A DNA stretch of 64,000 nucleotides from Mycetohabitans endofungorum (lineage in GTDB: Bacteria; Pseudomonadota; Gammaproteobacteria; Burkholderiales; Burkholderiaceae): positions 2,232,001 through 2,296,000 of the forward strand of contig NZ_CP132744.1 in the NCBI RefSeq assembly GCF_037477895.1, in the 5' to 3' direction. The notes under the pieces were generated by a model. That model was not told the DNA's origin. It was given only the letters and a program-made list of their open reading frames with translations, and searched no databases. Positions within the stretch are counted from its first letter, which is position 1; every line of letters starts with the position of its first letter. Positions 36,082 to 46,150 of the stretch are shown piece after piece. The position numbers and the translations under genes were made by a program.

Positions 36082-37236
36082 CTACCCGTAGCCCAGCGCC
36101 CAGCGCACATGCTCGCGCACCAGCGCAGACGGGTCGTCTTCACGCTTGCGCAACGCTGCCAGCACAGCATCACGCCCTGCCGCGCCGCCACCGGCGCGCA
36201 GCGCATTGCCGAGTCCGACCGCGAGATTGCGCAGCCAGCGTTCGTAGCCGATCCGGCGGATCGCGCTGCCCGCCAGGCGCGTGTCGAAATCCTGCTCGCT
36301 CCAGCCGAACAATTCGATCAGTTGCGCGCCATCCAGCCCATTGCGTACATCGAAGTCCGCGCACCCGCTCGGCTGCGCAAACTTGTTCCATGGACACACA
36401 AGCTGGCAATCATCGCATCCATACACGCGGTTGCCAATCGCCTCGCGCAGCTCGACCGGAATGCTGCCGCGCAACTCGATCGTCAGGTACGAGATGCACT
36501 TGCGCGCATCGAGCCTATACGGCGCCACGATGGCACCCGTCGGGCACGCGTCGATACAGCGCGTGCAAGCGCCGCAATGCGCGCCCGCGTGTTGCGGCGC
36601 GCGCGACGGCTGGCTTTGCGCATCGGTGGGCAACGGCACGTCAACGAAGATCTCGCCGAGAAAAAATAACGAACCGGCGTCGCGATCGAGCAGCAACGTG
36701 TGCTTGCCGCGCCATCCGAGTCCGGCCTTTTGCGCAAGTTCGACCTCCAACACCGGCGCCGAGTCGGTGAACACCCGGTAGCCAAGCGGGCCGATGGCGG
36801 TTTCGATCCGCTCGGCTAATCGCTGCAGGCGCTGGCGCATCACTTTATGGTAATCGCGACCGCGCGCATAAATCGAGACCACCGCAGCGCTCGGATCGGC
36901 CAGCCGCGCATGCTCGCGCGCGCGCCATGACGCCGGCGTCCCGGCGGGCAGATACAGCATCCGTGCGCTGATGACCCGTTGCGTCCCGGGCACAAGTTCG
37001 GCCGGCCGCGCACGCTTCATGCCGTGTTTGGCCATATAATCCATCTCGCCGTGATAACCTGCGTCGATCCATGCGGCGAGCGCCGCTTCAGCATGGGACA
37101 AATCGGTATCACAAATACCGATTGCGCTGAAGCCCAGTTCGCGCGCCCATTCGCGCACACGCCGCGCCAGCGACACAAGTTCGGCGTCGGTGAGCGTCGT
37201 GCGGCGAATTTCAGTATCCGGCGATTGTTTCATCAT
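36082..37236 (-). CDS. queG: Epoxyqueuosine reductase
   Basis: Cobalamin- and iron-sulphur-dependent enzyme for the last step of queuosine tRNA modification. The 384-residue product has two [4Fe-4S] cluster motifs: HCGACTRCIDACPTGAI and CDDCQLVCPWN, and the family stretch GKHTLLLDRDAGSLFFLGEI (core NTLLL-like KHTLLL). A HEAT-like C-terminus ends the chain. The start is uncertain between ATGs at 37236 and 37233; both lie only about 15 bases from the divergent tsaE start, so promoter elements must lie inside coding sequence. Confidence 0.93.
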   Translation of the reverse strand: MMKQSPDTEIRRTTLTDAELVSLARRVREWARELGFSAIGICDTDLSHAEAALAAWIDAGYHGEMDYMAKHGMKRARPAELVPGTQRVISARMLYLPAGTPASWRAREHARLADPSAAVVSIYARGRDYHKVMRQRLQRLAERIETAIGPLGYRVFTDSAPVLEVELAQKAGLGWRGKHTLLLDRDAGSLFFLGEIFVDVPLPTDAQSQPSRAPQHAGAHCGACTRCIDACPTGAIVAPYRLDARKCISYLTIELRGSIPVELREAIGNRVYGCDDCQLVCPWNKFAQPSGCADFDVRNGLDGAQLIELFGWSEQDFDTRLAGSAIRRIGYERWLRNLAVGLGNALRAGGGAAGRDAVLAALRKREDDPSALVREHVRWALGYG

Positions 37237-37250
37237 TTCTATTGTACGCA

Positions 37251-37775
37251 ATGCCAGATGCACAAGCCTCGCCTCGTCCGTTGACAGAACGCGTGTTCGT
37301 GCTGCCGGACGAGCACGCGGCTAACGCGTTTGGCGCAACGTTGGCCGCGGCGATCACGGCGGCGATGCGTGCCGCGCCCGCGCATGGCATGCAAGTGCAC
37401 TTGGTTGGCGACCTCGGCGCCGGCAAAACAACGCTAGTGCGCGCGATGCTGCGCGCGCTCGGGCACACGCAACGCGTGCGCAGCCCAACCTATACGCTTG
37501 TCGAGCCCTACACGATCGAGAATGTCGACGGCGCGCCGCTGTCGATCTATCACTTCGACTTGTACCGCTTTGCGGATCCGGCGGAATGGGAGGATGCCGG
37601 TTTTCGCGAGTACTTCGGCACTGGGGCGCTGTGCCTGGTCGAGTGGCCGCAGCGCGCCGGCGACGTGCTTGGCATACCCGACCTGCAGATCGACCTCGAA
37701 GTCCAAGGCGAAGGCCGCAAGCTGACTGTGCGTGCCTATAGCGAAACCGGAAAAGAGTGCGTTGCCCGATGCTGA
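37251..37775 (+). CDS. tsaE: tRNA threonylcarbamoyladenosine biosynthesis ATPase TsaE
   Basis: ATPase that works with TsaB, TsaC and TsaD to make t6A37 in tRNAs. The 174-residue product has the Walker A motif GDLGAGKTT (residues 53-61), followed by RSPTYTLVEPY and HFDLYR, all diagnostic. The ATG at 37251 is preferred; a TTG 9 bases upstream is possible. It overlaps the amidase gene by 7 bases, an arrangement I know from many proteobacteria. Confidence 0.94.
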   Translation: MPDAQASPRPLTERVFVLPDEHAANAFGATLAAAITAAMRAAPAHGMQVHLVGDLGAGKTTLVRAMLRALGHTQRVRSPTYTLVEPYTIENVDGAPLSIYHFDLYRFADPAEWEDAGFREYFGTGALCLVEWPQRAGDVLGIPDLQIDLEVQGEGRKLTVRAYSETGKECVARC

Positions 37776-39334
37776 TCAAACCGTTCCGTTCGATTGAATC
37801 CGCGGCCACCGCATCGCATTGCTGGCGACGCCGGCAGATCCTGCGCGCGGGCGCCTCGACGCTGTTGCTGGGCCTGGCCGCGCCGCGCATCGCGCACGCG
37901 GCCGCGGTGCTGGGCGTGCGCGTGTGGCCAGCGCGTGACTATACGCGCGTGACGATCGAGTCGGACCAACCGCTGCAGAACTCGCAAAAACTGCTACAGG
38001 AACCGGATCGGCTCGTCGTCGATCTCGATGGACTGGAGCTGGACCAAACGCTCAAGGACCTGGTCGCAAAGATCACGCCCAACGACCCGCAGATCCAATC
38101 GGTACGCGTGGGCCAGTTCCAGCCGCACGTGGTCCGAATGGTGTTCGACCTGAAGGGGTCAGTCAAGCCGCAGGTGTTCGCACTCACCCCGGTCGGCTCG
38201 TACAAGTACCGGCTCGTGTTCGACCTGTATCCGGCAGTGCCGCCCGATCCGCTGATGGAGTTGCTCGCGCAGACGCAACGCAAGGAGGAAGCGCTCGAGC
38301 AACGCTCGGTCCCGGGCGCGACGCTGTCGGGCCCGGCGCTCGCGATGCCGTCGCCGTCCGACGGCGCCCCGGGGCGCGACGCGCTGGCCGGCATCGCACC
38401 GCCGACCAGCGGACGCGGCCATGCGAGCGACAACAGCGATGCGTTCTTCCAGCGCTTTGCGCAGGCCGATGCGGTGCCGCCACAGAGCGCCCCATCGGCC
38501 AAGCCTGCCCGACCGCCGTCGGCACCGCCGCAGCCCAACCACAATGCCGATAGGGGCGCGTTGGCGGCGCGCCGCGACAACGACGGCTACGGCTTCAAAG
38601 TGCCGCCGGGCAAGACCGGCACGGTCCGCCTGCTGACCGTAGCCATCGACCCCGGACACGGCGGCGAAGACCCAGGCGCGATTGGCGGTGCCGGCACCTA
38701 TGAGAAGCACGTCGCGCTGGACATCGGCAAGCGACTGCGCGCGAAAATTGACGCGCAGCCGAACATGCGGGCGATGATGACACGTGACGCGGACTTTTTT
38801 GTGCCGCTCGCGGTGCGTGTACAAAAGGCGCGGCGTGTCGGCGCCGACCTGTTTGTGTCGATTCACGCGGACGCGTTCACTTCGCCGCAGGCGCGCGGCT
38901 CGTCGGTGTTCGCGCTATCCGAGCGCGGCGCAACCAGTGCCGCGGCGCGCTGGATAGCGCAAAAGGAGAACGCTTCCGATCAGATAGGCGGCGTGGATTT
39001 CAAGAGTCGGGATGTGACATTGACGCGGGCGCTGTTTGATATGTCAACGACCGCGCAGATCCGCGACTCGCTGAAGTACGGCAATTACGTACTCAAGGAG
39101 ATCGGTGGCATCAACAAACTGCACAAGGCCAGCGTCGAGCAAGCGGGCTTTGCGGTACTCAAAGCGCCGGACATTCCATCGATCCTCGTGGAAACCGCGT
39201 TCCTCAGCAATCCGGACGAGGAGCAGCGGCTGAACTCCGAAGCGTACCGCGATCAGATGGCTACTGCGATCCTGAAAGGCATCAAGCGCTACTTCGCCGC
39301 GAATCCGCCGCTCTCGAAGAACCGGATGGCGTAA
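37769..39334 (+). CDS. amiC: N-acetylmuramoyl-L-alanine amidase with AMIN domain, Tat-exported
   Basis: Periplasmic amidase that cleaves septal peptidoglycan during daughter-cell separation. The 521-residue protein starts with a twin-arginine signal (RRRQILRAGASTLLLGL, cleaved after AHA at about 44), then an AMIN septum-targeting domain (about 46-150), a Pro/Ala-rich linker (about 200-280) and an Amidase_3 zinc domain with IDPGHGGEDPGAIG, SIHADAF and the catalytic region LVETAFLSNPDEE. Activity in this family is controlled by an EnvC/NlpD-type activator. The start overlaps the tsaE stop. Confidence 0.95.
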   Translation: MLIKPFRSIESAATASHCWRRRQILRAGASTLLLGLAAPRIAHAAAVLGVRVWPARDYTRVTIESDQPLQNSQKLLQEPDRLVVDLDGLELDQTLKDLVAKITPNDPQIQSVRVGQFQPHVVRMVFDLKGSVKPQVFALTPVGSYKYRLVFDLYPAVPPDPLMELLAQTQRKEEALEQRSVPGATLSGPALAMPSPSDGAPGRDALAGIAPPTSGRGHASDNSDAFFQRFAQADAVPPQSAPSAKPARPPSAPPQPNHNADRGALAARRDNDGYGFKVPPGKTGTVRLLTVAIDPGHGGEDPGAIGGAGTYEKHVALDIGKRLRAKIDAQPNMRAMMTRDADFFVPLAVRVQKARRVGADLFVSIHADAFTSPQARGSSVFALSERGATSAAARWIAQKENASDQIGGVDFKSRDVTLTRALFDMSTTAQIRDSLKYGNYVLKEIGGINKLHKASVEQAGFAVLKAPDIPSILVETAFLSNPDEEQRLNSEAYRDQMATAILKGIKRYFAANPPLSKNRMA

Positions 39335-39353
39335 TGCGTCAGCGCGCCTACGG

Positions 39354-40013
39354 CTAGTCGGCTCGGCGCCGGCGCAACATCTTCCAGCCCGCGCCCAGCG
39401 CCACCGGCACGACCGCCGTGGCCACGCCGACCAGTACGATCGTATTTAGATGATCACGGATGAACGGAATATTGCCGAACAAGTAGCCGCATACCGTGAG
39501 CAACACGACCCACAGCAGCGCGCCTAGCATGTTGTATAGCTGGAAACGCGCCGGGCTCATGCCGGATACGCCGGCCACGAACGGTGCAAACGTGCGCACC
39601 ACCGGTACAAAGCGCGCGAGCACGATCGTCTTGCCGCCGTGGCGTTCATAGAATTGATGCGTCTTCAGCAGCGCGGCGCGATCCAAGAAGCGCTCGCCGA
39701 ACTTCCAGTGCGCATCGAAGACTTTTGGCCCGATATAGCCGCCGATCAGATAGTTGACCGTGTTTCCGCCAACCGCGGCCACCAGCAACAGCACGTTCAA
39801 CAGTAGCAGGTCCATTGATCCGGAAGCGCTGAACGCACCGCCGATGAACAGCAGCGAATCGCCCGGCAGAAACGGCAACACGACCAAACCGGTTTCGCAG
39901 AACACGATCAGGAACAGCACGACGTACACCCAAGCGCCGTACTGTTGGATGAAGTCGCCCAAAAATTTGTCAATATGCAGGACAAGGCTGAGAAATTGCA
40001 GGAAGGTATCCAA
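39354..40013 (-). CDS. DedA family membrane protein
   Basis: A 219-residue integral membrane protein of the DedA/SNARE-associated family, implicated in undecaprenyl-phosphate or phospholipid movement and membrane homeostasis. The family motifs FCETGLVVLPFLPGDSLLF and GRF.P-type ARFVPVVRTFAPFVAGVSGM (core RFVPVVRTF) are present, with several hydrophobic helices. I propose the TTG at 40013 as start: an AAGGA motif is 6 bases upstream and the family N-terminus follows; the longer reading from 40100 adds 29 polar residues. It is convergent with amiC (20 bases apart). Confidence 0.88.
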   Translation of the reverse strand: MDTFLQFLSLVLHIDKFLGDFIQQYGAWVYVVLFLIVFCETGLVVLPFLPGDSLLFIGGAFSASGSMDLLLLNVLLLVAAVGGNTVNYLIGGYIGPKVFDAHWKFGERFLDRAALLKTHQFYERHGGKTIVLARFVPVVRTFAPFVAGVSGMSPARFQLYNMLGALLWVVLLTVCGYLFGNIPFIRDHLNTIVLVGVATAVVPVALGAGWKMLRRRRAD

Positions 40014-40146
40014 AAGGCGTCCTTGAAACCACGAAAATTGGCGTGGATGATACCGGAATACTCGGTCTGCTCCGATGAAACCGTCCGGTCGCCAGCGCAA
40101 CCAACCCCGTCACGACCGGGCAGCGGTGTCTCGCTATAATAGATGA

Positions 40147-42492
40147 ATGTCACAGTCTATTGAGCCGGGCATGTCCGACGCGGCACGCCCATCCGTTGAC
40201 GGCGAATCGCCACCGGCGACGCCATCCTCCCCTGTCGCCGATTCGGCCCCTGCCACCGATTCGGCCCCTGCCACCGATTCGGCCCCTGCCACCGATTCGG
40301 CCCCCGCTGCCGATCCGGCCCCCGCTGCCGATCCGCCCTCCGTCGCTGATCCGGCTCCCACCGATGGACCTACCGTGCAGCGGCATGGCAGGCCGACGCG
40401 CGCCATCCAGCCATTGCCGGATCAATTGATCAGCCAAATTGCGGCGGGCGAGGTCGTCGAGCGGCCGGCATCGGTCGTCAAAGAGTTGATCGAGAATGCG
40501 CTGGACGCCGGCGCGACAGCGCTGCGCATCACGCTGGACGAAGGCGGCGTCAAACGCATCATGATCGCAGACGACGGCTGCGGCATCGCAGCCAACGAAT
40601 TACCGCTGGCGTTGATGCGCCACGCCACCAGCAAGGTCCGCTCGCTGGCGGAGCTTGAGAGCGTCTGCACATTGGGCTTCCGTGGCGAGGCGCTCGCGTC
40701 GATTGCATCGGTCGCACAGACCAGCATCACGAGCCGCACCGCCGACGCGCCGCACGCCACCCGCATCGATGCGCAGACCGGCGCGCTGTCGCCGGCCGCC
40801 GGCGGCGTAGGCACGACAATTGAGGTGCGCGATCTGTATTTCAGCACCCCTGCGCGCCGCAAGTTCCTCAAGAGCGAGCAGACCGAACTTGGGCACTGCC
40901 TGGAGGTGATCCGGCGCGCCGCGCTATCGCGCCCGGATGTCGTATTCTCGGTGCTGCACAACGGCCGCGCCGTTGAGCACTGGAACGCGGCCAGCGCCGC
41001 CGCGCGCACCGCAAAAATCCTAGGCGAGGCGTTCGCGACGTCGCATCTACCGCTCGAGGAAGCGGCCGGCCCGATCGCGATCTATGGTTTCGCCGGCCTG
41101 CCGACCGCGAGCCGCAACCGCGCCGACCAGCAATATTTCTTCGTCAACGGCCGCTTCGTGCGCGACAAGCTGCTCACGCATGCGGTGCGTGCCGCCTACG
41201 AGGACGTGCTGCACGGTGACCGCTATCCGGCCTACGTACTGTTCCTCGACCTGCCACCCGAAGGCGTTGATGTCAACGTTCACCCGTCCAAGATCGAGGT
41301 ACGCTTTCGTGACTCGCGCTCGATCCATCAGTTTGTCTTCCATGCGGTGCAGCGCGCGCTGGCTCGGCACGCCGGCGCCTCGCCCGACACGACCACGGGC
41401 GGCCACGCGGCGCGCCTGACACCTGCCGTGCCGGACACGGCGGGCCCGGGGGCCGGAGGCAGCGGTGTGGGCGCGGGCTCGCAGGCCGAATCCAATGCCG
41501 TATCAGCAGCGTTGTCCGGCGTGGCGTTGCCACAGGGCGGGGGGCAGTCCGCCGGGCTTCGCCGTGGCGGGCCTGCCGCGACACCGGGATCCCCGAGCTG
41601 GATATCGCATACGCGGATGCGCCAGGGCGTGCTACCGGTCGCCCAACCGCTGGCCGTCTACGATGCGTTGTTCGGCCGGCGCGATGGGGCCGCAGCCTCT
41701 TTGTTGCCCGTACACGGTGACGCCTCTTCCGCGCCTTCGCCGGCACCCGGCTCGGTAGCGGACCAACCATCGTCGCCGACGGACACCGAAAGCATACGAC
41801 CCAGCCCGTCCGCCACCGACGAGGCTGATTCTGCCTCTGCCACCAACGAGGCCCCTCCCCCCTCTCCCGCTAACGGGCCTGCGGCGGCGCCGGCACAGCC
41901 GCTTGACGAGCATCCACTGGGATTCGCGCTCGGCCAGTTGCACGGCATCTACGTGCTGGCGCAGAACACGCGCGGACTGGTGCTAGTCGACATGCACGCC
42001 GCGCATGAGCGCATCCTGTACGAGCAATTCAAGCACGCGCTCGCTCAGCGGCGCATCGCTGTACAACCGCTGCTGATCCCGGTGACAATGCAAGCCGATG
42101 CGGTCGAGATCGGCGTGGCCTGCGAGGAACGCGAGACGCTTGATGCATTGGGCTTTGACATCGCTTCGCTGTCTCCAACCACGCTGGCTATCCGGGCCGT
42201 GCCCGCGCTGCTCAAGGATGCCGACCTAGTCTCGCTGGCGCGCGCGGTGCTTGCGGACCTGCACGCGTACGGCGGCTCGCAGGTGCTGACCGAGCACCAG
42301 CATGAGCTGCTCGGCACGCTGGCGTGCCACCATGCGGTGCGCGCGAACCGGCGCCTGAGCATTGACGAGATGAATGCGCTGTTGCGGCAAATGGAAGCCA
42401 CCGAGCGCGCCGATCAATGCAATCATGGTCGTCCAACCTGGTTTCAGCTCACGCTCAGCGAACTGGACCGGTTGTTCATGCGGGGCCAATAG
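40147..42492 (+). CDS. mutL: DNA mismatch repair protein MutL
   Basis: Mismatch-repair ATPase that couples MutS to excision. The conserved core starts only near residue 88 ([20 protein letters not shown], of which AAGEVVERP is key), then [14 protein letters not shown] and [10 protein letters not shown] of the GHKL ATPase. A long Ala/Pro/Ser-rich linker (about 420-590) joins the C-terminal dimerisation domain. There, [12 protein letters not shown] (from Asp615) matches the DQHAx2Ex4E endonuclease motif as DMHA, as in other beta-proteobacteria. The extra N-terminus of about 85 residues contains an 18-bp tandem repeat; internal Met9 is an alternative start. miaA follows after 7 bases. Confidence 0.93.
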   Translation: MSQSIEPGMSDAARPSVDGESPPATPSSPVADSAPATDSAPATDSAPATDSAPAADPAPAADPPSVADPAPTDGPTVQRHGRPTRAIQPLPDQLISQIAAGEVVERPASVVKELIENALDAGATALRITLDEGGVKRIMIADDGCGIAANELPLALMRHATSKVRSLAELESVCTLGFRGEALASIASVAQTSITSRTADAPHATRIDAQTGALSPAAGGVGTTIEVRDLYFSTPARRKFLKSEQTELGHCLEVIRRAALSRPDVVFSVLHNGRAVEHWNAASAAARTAKILGEAFATSHLPLEEAAGPIAIYGFAGLPTASRNRADQQYFFVNGRFVRDKLLTHAVRAAYEDVLHGDRYPAYVLFLDLPPEGVDVNVHPSKIEVRFRDSRSIHQFVFHAVQRALARHAGASPDTTTGGHAARLTPAVPDTAGPGAGGSGVGAGSQAESNAVSAALSGVALPQGGGQSAGLRRGGPAATPGSPSWISHTRMRQGVLPVAQPLAVYDALFGRRDGAAASLLPVHGDASSAPSPAPGSVADQPSSPTDTESIRPSPSATDEADSASATNEAPPPSPANGPAAAPAQPLDEHPLGFALGQLHGIYVLAQNTRGLVLVDMHAAHERILYEQFKHALAQRRIAVQPLLIPVTMQADAVEIGVACEERETLDALGFDIASLSPTTLAIRAVPALLKDADLVSLARAVLADLHAYGGSQVLTEHQHELLGTLACHHAVRANRRLSIDEMNALLRQMEATERADQCNHGRPTWFQLTLSELDRLFMRGQ
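40240..40362 (+). repeat. 18-bp tandem repeats in the 5' end of mutL
   Basis: Nearly seven 18-bp units from 40240; the first three are identical (GATTCGGCCCCTGCCACC) and later ones diverge. They encode repeats of Asp-Ser-Ala-Pro-Ala-Thr or Asp-Pro-Ala-Pro-Ala-Ala before the ATPase core. Copy-number change keeps the frame. Confidence 0.92.
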
Positions 42493-42499
42493 TCGCGCC

Positions 42500-43513
42500 G
42501 TGGCATCCGCCCCCGTCATCGCATGCCTGCTCGGGCCGACCGCGTCTGGTAAGAGCGCCGCCGCGCTCGAACTGGCGCGCCATGCCCCGATTGAGATCGT
42601 CAGCGTCGATTCGGCGCTCGTCTACCGGCAAATGGACATCGGGACCGCCAAGCCGACCGCGGCCGAGCGCGCTGCGGTGCCCCACCATCTGATCGACATC
42701 ATCGACCCGCTCGACGCCTATTCGGCCGCCCAGTTCCGCACCGACGCGCTACGCCTGTGCACACAAATCATCGCGCGCGGCAAATTGCCATTACTGGTGG
42801 GCGGAACCATGCTGTACTACAAGGCACTAGTCGAGGGCTTGAACGAGTTGCCGGGCGCCGACGCGTCGATCCGGGCCGCACTCGACCAGGATGCAGCGCG
42901 CGAGGGTTGGCCCGCCCTGCACGCGAAATTGGCGCAGATCGACCCGGTATCGGCGGCGCGAATCGCGCCCAACGATTCACAGCGGATTCAGCGTGCACTG
43001 GAGGTCTGGCAGCTGACCGGTCAGCCGATGTCCACGCTGCTGCGGGCGGCGTCCCACCCGGGCGCCGATCCGAGTAGCGGTCGCCAGGCCGCAGGCGACG
43101 TCGACGCGCGCGTGACAAAGCACGCCGGTCTACCGCCGTCGCCCCGCTTCGCTGCCGTTTCGCTGGAACCCTCCGACCGGTCGGTGCTGCACGCGCGCAT
43201 TGCACGGCGCTTCGACGCGATGCTGGACGCCGGCTTGATCGACGAAGTGCAGCAATTACGTGCACGCGGCGATCTACACCCCGGATTGCCGTCGATGCGC
43301 TGCGTCGGATACCGACAGGCGTGGGCGTACCTGGACGGCGAATACGATTATGCAACGATGCGCGACAAGGGCATCTTCGCGACACGCCAGCTTTGCAAGC
43401 GGCAATTGACATGGTTGCGCTCGATGCCCGAGCGGATTGTCGTCGACTGTGTCGGCACCGACGCCGGCCCGCGTGCCGTCGACGCAGTGCGGCGGATATG
43501 GGCACCGACGTAG
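42500..43513 (+). CDS. miaA: tRNA dimethylallyltransferase
   Basis: Adds a dimethylallyl group to A37 of tRNAs reading UNN codons. I start at the GTG at 42500, which gives 337 residues and the family N-terminus; the P-loop GPTASGKS is at residues 12-19. Other motifs are [21 protein letters not shown] (core [16 protein letters not shown]), [19 protein letters not shown] and [11 protein letters not shown], with RCVGYRQAW near the end. The reading could begin within mutL, but that gives unrelated residues. Operon with mutL; convergent with purM. Confidence 0.94.
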   Translation: MASAPVIACLLGPTASGKSAAALELARHAPIEIVSVDSALVYRQMDIGTAKPTAAERAAVPHHLIDIIDPLDAYSAAQFRTDALRLCTQIIARGKLPLLVGGTMLYYKALVEGLNELPGADASIRAALDQDAAREGWPALHAKLAQIDPVSAARIAPNDSQRIQRALEVWQLTGQPMSTLLRAASHPGADPSSGRQAAGDVDARVTKHAGLPPSPRFAAVSLEPSDRSVLHARIARRFDAMLDAGLIDEVQQLRARGDLHPGLPSMRCVGYRQAWAYLDGEYDYATMRDKGIFATRQLCKRQLTWLRSMPERIVVDCVGTDAGPRAVDAVRRIWAPT

Positions 43514-43557
43514 CAGACGCCGCGATCAGTGCGGCGGCGCCACGCCACGCCAGGGCG

Positions 43558-44619
43558 TCACACCACGATCGTCTGTGCCTCGCCGGCGTTGCGCTCGCGC
43601 ACCGTGCCGAGCGTCCACACTTGTTCGCCGGCTGCCGACAGCATGCCGGCCGCCGTCTGCGCGTGCTCGGCCGCGACAATGACTACCATCCCGATTCCGC
43701 AGTTGAAGACGCGATGCATCTCCGCGTCGGCCACGCCACCGTACTGCTGCAGCCACGCGAACAGTGGCGGCAACGGCCATGCACGGTGGTCCAGTTCCGC
43801 GCACAGCTGCTCGGGCAGCACGCGCGGCACGTTCTCGACGAGCCCGCCCCCCGTGATATGGGCGATACCCTTGACCGGGAGTTGCTGCATCAACTCGAGC
43901 ACGGGCTTCACGTAGATGCGCGTAGGCGCCATCAGCGCATCAGCCAGCGAGCGGCCATCGAAATCGGCTTGCAGATCCGGCGCCGCACGCTCGATGATCT
44001 TGCGCACCAGCGAATAGCCGTTCGAGTGGATACCGCTGGAGGCCAGGCCCAGCACCACATCGCCGGCGCCGATCGTGCTACCGTCGATGATCTTGCTTTT
44101 TTCGACTGCCCCGACTGCGAACCCGGCAAGGTCGTATTCGCCATCCGGATACATCCCCGGCATTTCGGCCGTCTCGCCGCCGATCAGCGCACAGCCCGCC
44201 AGCTCGCACCCGACGGCAATACCCTTGACCACGCTCGCCGCCGTCTCGACGTCGAGCTTGCCGCAGGCGAAATAGTCAAGGAAGAACAGCGGCTCGGCCC
44301 CTTGCACAAGAATATCGTTGACGCTCATGGCCACCAGATCCTGCCCGACCGTATCATGCCGGTTCAAATGGAACGCGAGCTTGAGCTTCGTGCCCACGCC
44401 GTCGGTGCCGGAGACCAGCACCGGCTCGCGGTATTTCTTCGGTACCTCGAACAGCGCGCCGAATCCACCAATGCCCGTCAGCACGCCGTCGCGCATCGTC
44501 TTTTTTGCGAACGGCTTGATGCGGTCAATGAGCGCGTCTCCCGCGTCGATGTCGACGCCCGCATCACGGTAGGACAGGCCCGGCGCCGGCGCGCCGGGAG
44601 TGGATTTCGGTTGATTCAT
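43558..44619 (-). CDS. purM: Phosphoribosylformylglycinamidine cyclo-ligase (AIR synthetase)
   Basis: Makes 5-aminoimidazole ribonucleotide in purine synthesis, ATP dependent. The 353-residue product has the family motifs [48 protein letters not shown] (core MSVNDI) and [11 protein letters not shown]. Length is normal. It is divergent from hda, and the 102-base gap between them contains a palindrome at 44651-44670. Confidence 0.97.
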   Translation of the reverse strand: MNQPKSTPGAPAPGLSYRDAGVDIDAGDALIDRIKPFAKKTMRDGVLTGIGGFGALFEVPKKYREPVLVSGTDGVGTKLKLAFHLNRHDTVGQDLVAMSVNDILVQGAEPLFFLDYFACGKLDVETAASVVKGIAVGCELAGCALIGGETAEMPGMYPDGEYDLAGFAVGAVEKSKIIDGSTIGAGDVVLGLASSGIHSNGYSLVRKIIERAAPDLQADFDGRSLADALMAPTRIYVKPVLELMQQLPVKGIAHITGGGLVENVPRVLPEQLCAELDHRAWPLPPLFAWLQQYGGVADAEMHRVFNCGIGMVVIVAAEHAQTAAGMLSAAGEQVWTLGTVRERNAGEAQTIVV

Positions 44620-44650
44620 GGCGAAAGCGCGAGAAGCTCGCGGGAAGGTC

Positions 44651-44670
44651 GGTAAAATTACAATTTTACC
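44651..44670. promoter_or_regulatory. AT-rich palindrome between purM and hda
   Basis: Two perfect 9-bp arms, GGTAAAATT and AATTTTACC, separated by two bases, lie in an otherwise GC-rich divergent promoter region. TAAAAT on either strand could serve as a -10 box. It could be an operator; no known regulator consensus is assigned. Confidence 0.5.
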
Positions 44671-44721
44671 CGATGCGAGTGTGCCACCCGCACGAACTCG
44701 TCAAACTGCATTCCAGGACCC

Positions 44722-45441
44722 TTGCCACCCGTGCCGACCTCGTCTGCTTCCCATCGTCAACTCACACTCGACCTGGGTACACCGCCGCCAAAGACATTCG
44801 AAAACTTCTTCGCCGGTGCCCATGCCGAACTGGTCGCCCGTCTCGCCGGCCTGGACACCGCCCTCGCGGCCGGGCCGGTCGCGGACCGCACATTCTACGT
44901 GTGGGGAGACGCCGGGAGCGGGCGCAGCCATCTGCTGCAGGCGCTGGTGGCCGGCGCATCCAGCGGCCGCGCGCGCTTTGTCGCGCCACCCAGCCCGCTG
45001 TCGGCGTTCGGCTACGATCCGCGTGTCGCAATCTATGCGGTCGACGATGTCGACCAACTCGCCGACGCACAACAGATCGCGCTGTTCAACCTGTTCAACG
45101 AGGTGCGCGCCAGTCCAGGCAGCGCGCTGGTGACCACCGGCAACGCCGCGCCACTGCATCTAGCCGTGCGCGAGGATGTGCGCACGCGCCTGGGCTGGGG
45201 CCTGGTGTTCCATCTCGGCGCGCTGGCCGACGAGGACAAGGCGGCCGTGCTCAAGCAAGCCGCGCGCGAACGCGGCCTGACGTTCGCCGACGACGTGCCG
45301 ACATGGCTGCTCACACACTACCGCCGCGACATGCCCAGCCTGATGCACGTCCTGGACGAGCTCGACCGTTTCGCCCTCGAGCACAAGCGCGCGGTCACGC
45401 TGCCGCTGCTGCGCGCGATGCTGGCGGACAGCTTCAAGTAA
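44722..45441 (+). CDS. hda: DnaA regulatory inactivator Hda
   Basis: DnaA-like AAA+ protein that with the beta clamp stimulates ATP hydrolysis by DnaA and prevents re-initiation. Near the N-terminus QLTLDLGTPPPKTFENF contains the clamp-binding QLTLDL motif. The P-loop is GDAGSGRS, followed by HLLQAL, and VDDVDQLADAQQIALFNLFN is the Walker B region; the DnaA domain IV is absent, as expected for 239 residues. The start is uncertain: TTG at 44722 has a CCAGGA motif; a GTG at 44731 is the alternative. Confidence 0.88.
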   Translation: MPPVPTSSASHRQLTLDLGTPPPKTFENFFAGAHAELVARLAGLDTALAAGPVADRTFYVWGDAGSGRSHLLQALVAGASSGRARFVAPPSPLSAFGYDPRVAIYAVDDVDQLADAQQIALFNLFNEVRASPGSALVTTGNAAPLHLAVREDVRTRLGWGLVFHLGALADEDKAAVLKQAARERGLTFADDVPTWLLTHYRRDMPSLMHVLDELDRFALEHKRAVTLPLLRAMLADSFK

Positions 45442-45442
45442 A

Positions 45443-46150
45443 ATGCGCTCCATGACGAAAACCGCACGCAATCTCGCCCTGTTCGACCTGGACCATACGC
45501 TGATCCCCACCGATAGCGATCATGAGTGGGGACGCTTCATGGTCAAGCTCGGCATTGTCGACGCCGACAGCTTCTCGCGCGAAAACGACCGCTTCTACGC
45601 CGACTACCAGGCAGGCAAGCTGGACATCCATGCGTACCTGCGCGCGATGCTCACCCCGCTGGCGAAATACTCGCGGCGGCAACTGGACGACTGGCATGAA
45701 CTGTTCATGCACGAGGTCATCAACCCGCGGATCCTGCCCGCCGCCCGCGCATTGGTGCAAGAGCACCAGGAGGCGGGCGACCTGTGCTGCATCGTGACGG
45801 CGACCAACGCGTTCATCACCGCACCGATCGCGGAAGCATTCGGCATCGAGACATTGATTGCGTGCGAGGTCGAGACGACGGACGGGCATCCCGACAGCCC
45901 GTACACGGGCAACTCGATGGGCGTGCCGAGCTATCGCGAGGGCAAGATCGTGCGGGTGCAGGCGTGGCTGGATTCGCTCGGCTGCGACTGGACGAGCTTT
46001 GCGCACAGCTACTTCTATAGCGACTCGCACAACGACATCCCGCTACTCGAAAAGGTCACCGACCCGGTGGCGACCAATCCAGACGAGAAGCTGCGCGAGT
46101 ATGCGCTGGCCCGTGGTTGGCACATCCTTGAACTGTTCCAATCGACGTGA
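45443..46150 (+). CDS. HAD-superfamily hydrolase, subfamily IB (SerB-like phosphatase)
   Basis: A 235-residue phosphatase. The HAD motif I is DLDHTL with Asp15 and Asp17, motif II is in IVTATNAFITAPIAEAFG, and motif III/IV in YSDSHNDIPLLEKV (SDSHND). This group (HAD-IB, PSPase-like) acts on small phosphorylated metabolites; the substrate is not known. It begins one base after the hda stop, and its stop overlaps the GTG start of pcnB, so hda, this gene and pcnB are probably one operon. Confidence 0.9.
   Translation: MRSMTKTARNLALFDLDHTLIPTDSDHEWGRFMVKLGIVDADSFSRENDRFYADYQAGKLDIHAYLRAMLTPLAKYSRRQLDDWHELFMHEVINPRILPAARALVQEHQEAGDLCCIVTATNAFITAPIAEAFGIETLIACEVETTDGHPDSPYTGNSMGVPSYREGKIVRVQAWLDSLGCDWTSFAHSYFYSDSHNDIPLLEKVTDPVATNPDEKLREYALARGWHILELFQST

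Noticed and set aside
35191..36669. A 492-codon plus-strand frame over xerD, ogt and queG
   Set aside because: It crosses three genes with intact catalytic motifs on the other strand; composition is typical of an antisense shadow.
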